Assembly: GCA_027293245.1 (NCBI GenBank)
Contig: JAPUFZ010000243.1
Location: forward strand, 1-5,825
Origin: Gammaproteobacteria bacterium
GTDB lineage: Bacteria > Pseudomonadota > Gammaproteobacteria > GCA-001735895
Direction of reading: 5' to 3'
DNA length: 5,825 bases
In this document: one piece after another, positions 1 to 5,206 of the stretch
Numbering within the stretch: position 1 is the stretch's first letter
Layout: every line of letters begins with the position of its first letter
The notes under the pieces: model-generated
What the model was told of the DNA's origin: nothing
Database searches by the model: none
The model's input: the letters and a program-made list of their open reading frames with translations, nothing else
Program-made: the position numbers and the translations under genes

Positions 1-94
1 ACATGTTGGCGGTGTGGGCGCCGAATACGATGCGGTTTCGCAGTGTTTTGTGGCGCAACTCGATGGGCTGGAACAGTTTGGTAAATGGGTTCAT
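1..94 (-). CDS. Old Yellow Enzyme / TMADH-type NADH:flavin oxidoreductase, N-terminal fragment (partial)
   Basis: On the minus strand, ATG at 94-92 opens a frame that runs off the left window edge after 31 codons. The peptide carries LFQPIELRHKTLRNRIV followed by FGAHTANM. This is the characteristic N-terminus of the OYE/trimethylamine dehydrogenase/2,4-dienoyl-CoA reductase TIM-barrel family, with the pattern LF-x-P-I-x-(I/L)-x5-L-x-NR. These FMN enzymes reduce enoates or oxidatively demethylate N-methyl compounds in the cytoplasm, usually with NAD(P)H or an Fe-S relay. The start is chosen because the LFxP motif normally begins within the first 5-10 residues; an upstream ATG (105-103) is out of frame. 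No strong Shine-Dalgarno is visible. The gene is divergent from the enolase-type operon and may share its control region. Family assignment is fairly secure despite the short fragment; the substrate is unknown because most of the protein lies outside the window. Confidence 0.8.
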   Translation of the reverse strand, partial: MNPFTKLFQPIELRHKTLRNRIVFGAHTANM

Positions 95-122
95 ATCGCT
101 TGCATGGTGGTAGTCTGTGGTC

Positions 123-150
123 AATATACCTGTTGTTTCAGTATGCGCAA
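123..150 (-). promoter_or_regulatory. Candidate promoter for the leftward flavin oxidoreductase gene
   Basis: On the minus strand TATATT (128-123, five of six matches to TATAAT) is preceded at 16 bp by TTGCGC (150-145), which keeps only the TTG of a -35 box. It lies about 30 bp ahead of the ATG at 94 and overlaps the rightward candidate promoter. The -35 match is poor, so this is a weak prediction from sequence only. Confidence 0.25.
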
Positions 151-161
151 AAGGATATATT
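133..161 (+). promoter_or_regulatory. Candidate sigma-70-type promoter for the enolase-type operon
   Basis: TTGTTT (133-138), a 17-bp spacer and TATATT (156-161) form a plausible -35/-10 pair. The -10 matches TATAAT at five of six positions, the -35 only at TTG plus spacing. Transcription would start near 168 and leave a leader of about 110 nt before the ATG at 280, with the imperfect dyad at 197-219 inside it. It overlaps the candidate leftward promoter, as is common for divergent, co-regulated catabolic genes. Prediction by eye only. Confidence 0.35.
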
Positions 162-196
162 TTCCTGCCTTCTTTTTGGAGAGTCTGGTGGCATCA

Positions 197-219
197 ATAT
201 CCCAGCTGGTAGTATTGCC
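197..219. promoter_or_regulatory. Imperfect dyad, candidate operator in the divergent control region
   Basis: CAATA (197-201) and TATTG (215-219) flank a perfect 8-bp palindrome CCAGCTGG (204-211). The outer arms are one base off exact symmetry about the central palindrome. The element lies between the two divergent genes, downstream of the candidate rightward promoter, where a repressor could block elongation. No regulator gene is in the window, so the binding family is unknown. It could be chance in a region this size. Confidence 0.25.
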
Positions 220-279
220 GGTTTCGTAATCTGCCCGATTAGGGTAACTTATGCAGCTACTTAAGGCAGGGATATTGCG

Positions 280-1515
280 ATGAAACTCAAACACATCAAA
301 ACCTGGGTTACCGTACCGCCAACCGGTATTGGTGGTGCCTTTTGGGTGATCGTCAAGATTACAACCGACGACGGTATCGAAGGCATTGGTGAATGCTATG
401 GTATCCCGGTTTCGGGTGACATTGCCTGCGCCATGGTCGAGGACACGTTCGAGCGCTTCATCGCCGGTGAAGACCCGCACCATATCGAAACCCTGTTTCG
501 GCGAGTCTATTCGGCCGGCTTCACACAACGGCCGGACATCAGCATGATGGGTGTGTTCAGCGGAATCGAGATAGCAATCTGGGACATACTCGGCAAGGCG
601 CATAACCAGCCGGTTTACCAGCTTATCGGTGGTAAATTCCACGATCGAATCCGTACCTATACTTACCTTTACCCGAAAGATGCCGTTGACGACGGCCGAC
701 CGGCCAGGGATGCGCCCGATGTCTATCACGATGGAGATGCGGCCGCCGAGCGTGCCCTTGAATATGTCGAAATGGGATTTACCGCGATCAAGCAGGACCC
801 GGCTGGACCCTATAGCTTCCAGGGCGGACGCGAGCTGTCGCTGGAAGAGCTTTCACGCTGTGAATATAACGTCAAATGCATACGCGAGGCGGTGGGTGAC
901 CGCGCCGATATATTGTTCGGTACCCACGGTCAAATGACCACCTCGTCTGCAATCCGCCTGGCGAAAAGAATCGAACCCTATGATCCACTATGGTTCGAGG
1001 AGCCCTGTCCGCCGGATCAGATGGAGGCGATTGGCAAGGTGGCAGCGGCCACCTCGATCCCGGTCGCCACCGGTGAACGTTTGACCACACGGGTTGAATT
1101 CCACGCGGCGCTAAAGGCGGGGGTGTCGATCCTGCAACCCGATATCGGCCGCAGTGGCGGTATCTGGGAGACCAAGAAAATTGCGGTGATCGCCGAGTTG
1201 TTCAATGCGCAACTAGCACCGCATATTTATTGTGGTCCTGTAGCGCACGCGGCGGCTGCGCATGTGTCTTTTAGTTGCCCGAATTTCCTGATGCTGGAAA
1301 CCATCCAGAGCGATTTTCACGATGCGGTCCTGCAAAAACCACTGGTTTGGGAGCAGGGCTACCTGCTGGCGCCGACCGGGCCGGGGCTTGGCATCGAACT
1401 CAACGAGGAAACACTCGAGCAAAACCCCTATGCGAGCGGTGGCAGGTTACACCTGGAAATGTGCCAGACGGCCCTGAGTTCTGCGAATAATAAAATCATT
1501 ACCGATATCGAATAA
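280..1515 (+). CDS. Enolase-superfamily (mandelate racemase/muconate lactonizing type) enzyme
   Basis: A 411-residue cytoplasmic protein with an N-terminal capping domain (about 1-125, ending in the typical AIWDILGKAHNQPVYQLIGG stretch) and a TIM-barrel domain (about 150-375). Enzymes of this superfamily abstract a proton alpha to a carboxylate and then dehydrate, epimerise or cycloisomerise sugar acids or related acids, using Mg2+. Visible active-site elements are K171 after strand 2, H216 in GTHGQ, E240 in WFEEP, E266 in TGERL, D288 in LQPD, H315 in APH and E340 in MLE. Spacing best fits the galactonate/mannonate-dehydratase side of the family, with H216 and H315 as likely acid/base residues. 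The first metal ligand, normally Asp two residues before that His, is Gly214. A tail of about 20 residues follows the usual C-terminus. A purine-rich AAGGCAGG (263-270) precedes the ATG by 9 nt. It is first in a probable three-gene operon. Family certain; exact reaction unknown. Confidence 0.92.
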   Translation: MKLKHIKTWVTVPPTGIGGAFWVIVKITTDDGIEGIGECYGIPVSGDIACAMVEDTFERFIAGEDPHHIETLFRRVYSAGFTQRPDISMMGVFSGIEIAIWDILGKAHNQPVYQLIGGKFHDRIRTYTYLYPKDAVDDGRPARDAPDVYHDGDAAAERALEYVEMGFTAIKQDPAGPYSFQGGRELSLEELSRCEYNVKCIREAVGDRADILFGTHGQMTTSSAIRLAKRIEPYDPLWFEEPCPPDQMEAIGKVAAATSIPVATGERLTTRVEFHAALKAGVSILQPDIGRSGGIWETKKIAVIAELFNAQLAPHIYCGPVAHAAAAHVSFSCPNFLMLETIQSDFHDAVLQKPLVWEQGYLLAPTGPGLGIELNEETLEQNPYASGGRLHLEMCQTALSSANNKIITDIE

Positions 1516-1531
1516 GGAATTTGCAGCCGGC

Positions 1532-2692
1532 ATGATACCAAGGCCCAATCAACTTAATCTCTCGAACTGGCGGCAATCCCCTTACAGCCAGTGGTCGTTT
1601 CATCATGTTCGGGAAGTGATCCCGACGGAAAACATTCCAGCGGCCGCTGGAACAGCTATTGACTGGCCAGTCGTCGAACATCGCCTCGACCAGCTTGCTT
1701 TTGAAGGGGCCAAAGCTGAGACCTGGTCACTGGATCAATTGTACCAAGCGACCTGCACCGATGCCTTGTTGGTAGCGCACCAGGGCAAGCTGGTACATGA
1801 ATGGTACGCGCATAACGACATTTCTCGGCAACCGCACATCGTGTTTTCGGTGAGTAAATCCATTACTGCGACTCTTGCCGGGGTCCTGGTCGGACAGGGT
1901 TTGCTCGATCCGGGCAAACCCGTGCTCGATTACCTGCCCGTGCCTGGCAAATCGGCTTATGCCGATTGTTGCGTCCAGCAGGTACTGGATATGACGGTCA
2001 GCCTCGATTTTGACGAGTCATACACAGCAACCGAAGGTAAATTTATTGAATACCGGGTTTCTACCGGCTGGCATCCCGGAGCGATTGATCAAATTGACCT
2101 GGGGCTGCACGATTTTTTGATATCATTGGAACGTGGCAATGATCCACACGGGCAGGTATTTGAATACAAATCGCCGAATTCCGATTTGCTCGGATGGATA
2201 CTGGAAACTGTCGCAGCCGAGCGCTTAGCGAATCTATTCTCTAAATGTCTCTGGCAACCGATCGGGGCCGAAGCCGATGCCTGTATCACGCTAGATCGCA
2301 AGGGCGCAGCGCGCAGTGCCGGCGGATTCTGTGCTATTCCGCGCGATTTGTTGCGACTTGGTGAGTTAATGCGTAACCAGGGGCGTGTTGGTGATTTACA
2401 GGTAATACCGGCAGCCTGGGTACAGGATTGCCGTGAAGGCGGTGACCCCGAAGCCTGGCGGCGATCGATATCGATAGAAAAATTTCCTGCCGGTAGCTAT
2501 CGCAATCAGTGGTACCAGACTGGTAACGATCACCGCGCGTTCTGTGCGATCGGCATTCACAGTCAGTGGATTTATATCGATCCGGCGTCCGAGGTGGTTA
2601 TCGTCAAGCTTTCATGCCAGCCAGACCCACTGAACATGCAGTTGGGTCCGGCTAACCTGCGGGCCTTTGAGGCGATATGCGAATCATTTTGA
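1532..2692 (+). CDS. Serine hydrolase, beta-lactamase/NylB-like (class C fold) family
   Basis: A 386-residue protein of the penicillin-recognising serine hydrolase fold (Pfam Beta-lactamase type). The catalytic S-x-x-K motif is S106-V-S-K109 in HIVFSVSKSIT. Tyr212 in EYKSPNSDLLG fits the Y-x-S/N general-base motif, and GIHSQ (341-345, His343) replaces the KTG or HGQ third motif. RSAGGFCAIPRDLLRLG (261-277) is typical of the carboxylesterase and 6-aminohexanoate-dimer-hydrolase branch. There is no signal peptide; the N-terminus is the conserved NW-x5-P-x3-W-x-FHHVRE region. A cytoplasmic esterase, amidase or lactonase is therefore more likely than a secreted beta-lactamase or penicillin-binding protein. 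The gene starts 16 bp after the enolase-type gene, and AAGGA (1514-1518) overlapping the previous stop is the likely ribosome-binding site, somewhat distant at 13 nt. It may hydrolyse the precursor or product of the enolase-type step (inference). Family certain, substrate unknown. Confidence 0.9.
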   Translation: MIPRPNQLNLSNWRQSPYSQWSFHHVREVIPTENIPAAAGTAIDWPVVEHRLDQLAFEGAKAETWSLDQLYQATCTDALLVAHQGKLVHEWYAHNDISRQPHIVFSVSKSITATLAGVLVGQGLLDPGKPVLDYLPVPGKSAYADCCVQQVLDMTVSLDFDESYTATEGKFIEYRVSTGWHPGAIDQIDLGLHDFLISLERGNDPHGQVFEYKSPNSDLLGWILETVAAERLANLFSKCLWQPIGAEADACITLDRKGAARSAGGFCAIPRDLLRLGELMRNQGRVGDLQVIPAAWVQDCREGGDPEAWRRSISIEKFPAGSYRNQWYQTGNDHRAFCAIGIHSQWIYIDPASEVVIVKLSCQPDPLNMQLGPANLRAFEAICESF

Positions 2693-2733
2693 ATCGCGAG
2701 AGTCAATACCGAAAGATAAATTTACCAGTTTAA

Positions 2734-2739
2734 AGAGGA
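2734..2739 (+). promoter_or_regulatory. Ribosome-binding site deciding the start of the FMN reductase gene
   Basis: AGAGGA precedes two adjacent ATG codons at 2743 and 2746. Spacing from GAGG is 4 nt to the first and 7 nt to the second, so the second ATG is favoured; the two choices differ by one Met. Confidence 0.55.
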
Positions 2740-2745
2740 AGAATG

Positions 2746-3324
2746 ATGGCAAAGATACTGGCTTTCGCGGGTAGCGCCCGCAAAGATTCTCTGAACAAGA
2801 AACTTCTAAAAATAGTGGCCGCCGGCGCCGAAGCAGCGGGCGCACACCTGACCCTGGTAGACCTGGCCGAATTTGAAATGCCGTTGTTCAACCAGGATCT
2901 CGAAACTGAAGCGGGGATGCCAGACAGGGCAGGCGAGTTCAAGCGGCTGATGATCGAGCATGATGGCTTCCTGATTGCTTCACCTGAATATAACAGCGCT
3001 TTTAGTCCGCTCCTGAAAAATACACTCGACTGGGCCTCGCGGGCCGAGAGCGAAGACGAACCCCCGCTGGTCGCCTTTCGGGGTAAAACCGCAGGGATTT
3101 TGGCTACCTCACCTGGTGGACTCGGCGGAATCCGCGGGCTGGTTCACTTACGCATGATGCTCGGCAATCTCGGGGTCATCGTAATGCCGGAACAGCAGGC
3201 AGTACCCAACGGCTTTCAGGCCTTCAATGATGATGGCTCTATGAATGATGAGAAGCTGGAATCTCGTATTCGCACCCTGGGTGGAAATCTGGTTCAATTG
3301 ACCGACAGGATCAAGTCCAGCTAA
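2746..3324 (+). CDS. NADPH-dependent FMN reductase / flavodoxin-like quinone reductase
   Basis: A 192-residue flavodoxin-fold protein (193 from the ATG at 2743). The N-terminal FAGSARKDSLNKKLL holds the FMN phosphate-binding loop pattern GSxRxxSxNxxL. The mid-protein motif SPEYNSAFSPLLKNTLDW is the standard SPEYN...LKN-x-(I/L)DW signature of the FMN_red (SsuE/ChrR/azoreductase-like) family. ATSPGGLGGIRGLVHLR is the second flavin-contact loop. Such enzymes pass electrons from NAD(P)H via FMN to free flavin, quinones or other acceptors in the cytoplasm. It follows the serine hydrolase gene by about 50 bp with no terminator between, so it is probably the last operon gene. It could supply reduced flavin or detoxify quinoid intermediates. 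The family is certain; whether it is a true flavin reductase or a quinone/chromate/azo reductase cannot be told from sequence. Confidence 0.9.
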   Translation: MAKILAFAGSARKDSLNKKLLKIVAAGAEAAGAHLTLVDLAEFEMPLFNQDLETEAGMPDRAGEFKRLMIEHDGFLIASPEYNSAFSPLLKNTLDWASRAESEDEPPLVAFRGKTAGILATSPGGLGGIRGLVHLRMMLGNLGVIVMPEQQAVPNGFQAFNDDGSMNDEKLESRIRTLGGNLVQLTDRIKSS

Positions 3325-3371
3325 AGTCACCCTGATTAAATTCGATTACTACCAGGGAATCTGCGATGGGT

Positions 3372-3412
3372 GCAACAAGCTGCTTTTTTTACGCCTTTTC
3401 AGCTTGCGTTAG
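3372..3412. repeat. Inverted repeat at the junction before the Nudix gene (site A, attC-like or terminator)
   Basis: Perfect 7-bp arms CAAGCTG (3376-3382) and CAGCTTG (3400-3406) enclose a 17-nt loop with a run of seven T (3384-3390). Outside the arms, AAC (3374-3376) faces GTTAG (3408-3412), the arrangement of a short attC right/left core pair. The T run lies inside the loop, not after the stem, so it is not a normal rho-independent terminator. At about 41 bp it is shorter than typical attC sites (about 57-141 bp). It sits exactly at the G+C to A+T composition break. It may be a degenerate cassette boundary. Confidence 0.35.
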
Positions 3413-3436
3413 TTAGAATGAGAACAAAATTTCGAA

Positions 3437-3838
3437 ATGCCTTCGAATAACAATAGAAAACAGGCCGTAGTTGCAATTATTCGGAAATCCGGCAAGTTTC
3501 TGCTTGTCAGGCGTTCGGATTATGTTGAGAGCGCCAAAGGATATTGGTGCCCTGTTAGTGGAAGAATTGAAAATGGTGAAACTCAAGAGCAAGCATTGAG
3601 AAGAGAAGTCATGGAAGAAGTTGGACTGGATGTCGTGGCTGAAGAAAAGGTATGTGAAATTCCGTCGCATGATAATAAATTTACACTGAACTTTTGGACG
3701 GCGAAAATCATTTCAGGGGAAGCTAAAATATCCAGCAATGAAGTCGGGGATATTCGGTGGGTTACAATAGAAGAAATGGAAAACTTAAGTCCGATATTTG
3801 AGGAAGACCTGCAAATATTCAAAAAACAGGCGAACTAA
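3437..3838 (+). CDS. Nudix (MutT-like) hydrolase
   Basis: A 133-residue single-domain protein. The complete Nudix box G-x5-E-x7-RE-U-x-EE-x-GU runs from G42 to L64, with RE at 56-57, EE at 60-61 and G63. The catalytic, Mg2+-binding Glu residues are intact. The preceding strand VVAIIRKSGKFLLVRR and the GYWCPVSGRIENGE stretch are typical of the family. Nudix enzymes cleave nucleoside diphosphates linked to another group X. This length suits a housecleaning NTP, dNTP or dinucleotide-polyphosphate pyrophosphatase, but the substrate is not predictable. No clear Shine-Dalgarno precedes the ATG; a 10-codon frame (3418-3450) overlaps the start. Sampled lines are about 43% G+C against about 60% in the upstream operon, and the gene is bracketed by the inverted repeats at 3372-3412 and 3854-3903. 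That looks like recent acquisition, possibly as a cassette (inference). Family certain. Confidence 0.9.
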   Translation: MPSNNNRKQAVVAIIRKSGKFLLVRRSDYVESAKGYWCPVSGRIENGETQEQALRREVMEEVGLDVVAEEKVCEIPSHDNKFTLNFWTAKIISGEAKISSNEVGDIRWVTIEEMENLSPIFEEDLQIFKKQAN

Positions 3839-3843
3839 TAGTG

Positions 3844-3853
3844 AAACTAGTTT
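3844..3853. repeat. 10-bp palindrome AAACTAGTTT after the Nudix stop
   Basis: A perfect 10-bp palindrome five bases past the Nudix stop codon. It shares the ACTAGT core with the 18-bp palindrome 57 bp downstream. Short enough to be chance; noted because of the shared core. Confidence 0.3.
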
Positions 3854-3903
3854 GCCGCTAACAGGCACATGCTGTCGGCCCTTGGTAAGCTGCGTGGTTG
3901 GGC
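3854..3903. repeat. attC-like junction element between the Nudix and GFA genes (site B)
   Basis: Left end GCCGCTAACAG contains TAAC (3859-3862). The right end GTTGGGC (3897-3903) is an exact fit to the attC core GTTRRRY, and TAAGCTG (3886-3892) just inside it is identical to the right arm of the stronger element at 4503-4509. The left part also folds alone: GCCG (3854-3857) plus ACAG (3861-3864) pair with CTGTCGGC (3872-3879). The two ends are only weakly complementary and the span (about 50 bp) is short for attC. GCCC...GGGCTTTT (3878-3907) could alternatively be a feeble terminator for the Nudix gene. Tentative. Confidence 0.25.
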
Positions 3904-3909
3904 TTTTCG

Positions 3910-3927
3910 TCCTGTACTAGTACAGGA
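3910..3927. promoter_or_regulatory. 18-bp perfect palindrome, candidate operator upstream of the GFA gene
   Basis: TCCTGTACTAGTACAGGA is perfectly self-complementary over 18 bp, with one further pair (3908/3929) beyond a mismatch. It lies just upstream of an AT-rich stretch holding -10-like hexamers TATTAT (3938-3943) and TATATA (3947-3952), where a -35 box would fall. A dimeric repressor site for the GFA gene is the simplest reading. The CTG/CAG ends are 8 bp apart, not the 10 of an enterobacterial LexA box. The stretch 3839-4035 otherwise holds no gene I can support. Confidence 0.4.
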
Positions 3928-4018
3928 GGCTGAGCTCTATTATTCTTATATAAGCCAGTGGACACAACTTAACGAGCTGGTCGCGCAATGTTCTCGAAGT
4001 ATGTTCGACGGCGGAAGC

Positions 4019-4026
4019 AGGAAGGA
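4019..4026 (+). promoter_or_regulatory. Ribosome-binding site deciding the start of the GFA gene
   Basis: AGGAAGGA ends 9 nt before the ATG at 4036. The upstream in-frame ATG at 3988 has no such site and would add 16 basic, family-atypical residues, so the start at 4036 is preferred. Confidence 0.65.
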
Positions 4027-4035
4027 ATTAACACT

Positions 4036-4434
4036 ATGATTAAAAAGGTCGGAAAAACAGTCATAAATCTCAAACACAAGGCGACTTGCCATTGTGGTTC
4101 CGTAGAACTCGAAGTTGATTTACCCGATGGAATTGTTGATCCCCACAGATGTAATTGTTCGATTTGCCGAAGAAAAGGGGCCATAGTGGGGACTGTTCCG
4201 CTCACTGGAATCAGGATTGTTAAAGGCGAAGATGTTCTAAGCCTGTATCAATTCGACACGAAAGAGGCAAAACACTATTTTTGCTCTGTCTGTGGTATTT
4301 ACACTCATCATAAGCGCCGCTCTAACCCAAACGAATATAGTATCAACATCGGGTGCCTGGAGGGTGTCAACCCGTTTCTTATAGAAACTGTGCCTACAAC
4401 TGACGGTATTAATCATCCATCTGATCAAAAGTGA
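4036..4434 (+). CDS. GFA family (glutathione-dependent formaldehyde-activating enzyme/CENP-V-like) zinc protein
   Basis: A 132-residue protein from the preferred start (148 from 3988). It has the full GFA zinc-binding pattern: C18-H-C20 in ATCHCGSVELEV, C39-N-C41-S-I-C44 in HRCNCSICRRKG, and C83-S-V-C86 in YFCSVCGIYTHH, with C107 further on. These match the seven Cys ligands of the Paracoccus Gfa prototype, which was proposed to speed glutathione plus formaldehyde condensation, though the activity of most family members is unproven. Cytoplasmic. No formaldehyde dehydrogenase or other C1 gene is next to it, so the formaldehyde link is unsupported here. The gene is lower in G+C (42-47% in sampled lines) than the left operon. 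It ends directly at an attC-like repeat beginning at 4435, the layout of an integron-type gene cassette. A repeated TGATCA (4422-4427, 4432-4437) spans its stop codon. Family certain. Confidence 0.9.
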   Translation: MIKKVGKTVINLKHKATCHCGSVELEVDLPDGIVDPHRCNCSICRRKGAIVGTVPLTGIRIVKGEDVLSLYQFDTKEAKHYFCSVCGIYTHHKRRSNPNEYSINIGCLEGVNPFLIETVPTTDGINHPSDQK

Positions 4435-4518
4435 TCATAACAAAAGCTTCAAAACCACCTCACTGCGTTCGGTTGGGATTCGCCGCTGCGCGGTTCATCG
4501 TATAAGCTGGCGTTAAAT
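4435..4518 (+). repeat. attC-like recombination site after the GFA gene (site C)
   Basis: The element starts one base after the GFA stop. Its ends pair as TAAC-AAA-AGCTT (4438-4449) against AAGCT-GGC-GTTA (4504-4515): four bp, a 3x3 loop, then five bp. This is the R-box/spacer/L-box layout of attC. The right core GTTAAAT (4512-4518) is an exact GTTRRRY. Further in, AACC and GGTT (4491-4494 region) and CCG-rich short hairpins fill the middle. Total 84 bp is within the attC range. Weaknesses: the left core TCATAAC departs from RYYYAAC, and the inner arms are asymmetric (3 versus 8 unpaired bases). No integrase is in the window. Confidence 0.45.
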
Positions 4519-4589
4519 TTCTGTGACACCCGCACCAGGAAATATTTTCGAAGGCAATAGGAGCAGATCCAGCTGAACGCCAGATCACA

Positions 4590-5165
4590 ATGGAATCAAT
4601 TATGCTAATTCATCTCAAAGCTCAGCTACTTGTTATGCTCGCTTTATTGCTGGCGTCACCGGTAATGGCAGAGCAAGTCCCTGGCGCTTCTAATCAGGGG
4701 AAATATATCAATATCACGTTTGAAATTTATGGACTAGATGAATCAGCCAGCCTGCTTAAAAATGCCGCGCTAGATTTAGCGAAAAAGATCAGTCATCTTG
4801 ATCCGGACCCGGAGGAAATGACGCCGGAACAATTACAGGCATTAAGCTCGGTTATACTGGAAGCGAATCGCCTTATACAGTCTGTCGACGAAAGTATAAA
4901 CCAGGCAGGTTCAGCGATTGAAACCCTGAGAGGCCCAACCAAAAGCCTTGTGTCCGATGCATTTATTGCTGTGCAACAATCCACCATTGAGCCGACAATT
5001 CAATCAGTTGATGCCTCGGTGACCAGGTGGCTCATAATAACCTTTTCGAGTATATTTCTTATAGTTGTTGCTGCCGGGTACTTTATATATTTGGCTACCA
5101 CGCAGATAAGATCGATGGCCAGGACTCTAAAATCCATCACGGAAGATTATGAGATCGTTCCATAA
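4590..5165 (+). CDS. Predicted exported, single-TM helical protein of unknown function
   Basis: I do not recognise a family. The 191-residue protein begins with a signal-peptide-like stretch (about 5-27, LLVMLALLLASPVMA, possible cleavage after A27). A mostly helical, acidic region follows (about 50-145) with DPDPEEMTPEQLQAL and regularly spaced hydrophobics suggesting a short coiled coil. A strong transmembrane segment (about 147-170) and a roughly 20-residue tail with basic residues end it. The layout implies a periplasmic helical domain anchored by the C-terminal helix, loosely like sensor or chemoreceptor stalks, but no signalling domain follows. Start uncertain: ATG 4590 has no close ribosome-binding site, while ATG 4602 (Met5) has GGAA 6 nt upstream. 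A+T-rich codon use like its neighbours. It precedes the thioesterase gene by 51 bp. Confidence 0.7.
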   Translation: MESIMLIHLKAQLLVMLALLLASPVMAEQVPGASNQGKYINITFEIYGLDESASLLKNAALDLAKKISHLDPDPEEMTPEQLQALSSVILEANRLIQSVDESINQAGSAIETLRGPTKSLVSDAFIAVQQSTIEPTIQSVDASVTRWLIITFSSIFLIVVAAGYFIYLATTQIRSMARTLKSITEDYEIVP

Positions 5166-5170
5166 CGCGA

Positions 5171-5206
5171 TAGCCTGGAAAAATCCCAATCAAGTGATGC
5201 AGGCTA
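5171..5206. repeat. Inverted repeat between the membrane-protein and thioesterase genes
   Basis: TAGCCTG (5171-5177) and CAGGCTA (5200-5206) are perfect 7-bp arms around a 22-nt spacer, followed at once by the palindrome GCTTCGAAGC (5207-5216) that abuts the thioesterase ATG. There is no T run, so it is not a standard terminator, and no GTTA end, so not attC-like. It could fold in the mRNA near the start codon or bind a protein; chance is also possible. Confidence 0.3.

Noticed and set aside
14..229. Rightward 71-codon open frame at the left edge
   Set aside because: Its first part is antisense to the clear OYE-type N-terminus on the minus strand, and the rest covers the promoter region; composition of the peptide (Cys-rich, no motif) is not protein-like.
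121..729. Minus-strand 202-codon frame opposite the start of the enolase-type gene
   Set aside because: Shadow of a well-conserved gene on the plus strand; no family motif in the peptide. The same holds for the other short antisense or out-of-frame ORFs inside the genes.
3372..3390. Rho-independent terminator after the FMN reductase gene
   Set aside because: The T run follows only a 3-bp candidate stem (GCA/TGC); the good 7-bp stem has the T run in its loop. Not a convincing terminator.
3418..3450. Ten-codon leader frame overlapping the Nudix start
   Set aside because: Short, without a ribosome-binding site and with no regulatory residue run; chance frame is more likely.
3910..3927. LexA (SOS) box or TrpR operator reading of the palindrome
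   Set aside because: CTG and CAG are separated by 8, not 10, bases as in the enterobacterial LexA box. CTAG recalls TrpR operators, but there is no second properly spaced CTAG and no tryptophan gene.
3988..4035. Longer GFA N-terminus starting at ATG 3988
   Set aside because: No ribosome-binding site, and the added basic residues are not part of the GFA fold; the AGGAAGGA-supported ATG 4036 is better.
4523..4548. Promoter GTGACA...TATTTT upstream of the exported protein gene
   Set aside because: The hexamers are only 14 bp apart, too short for sigma-70 recognition.
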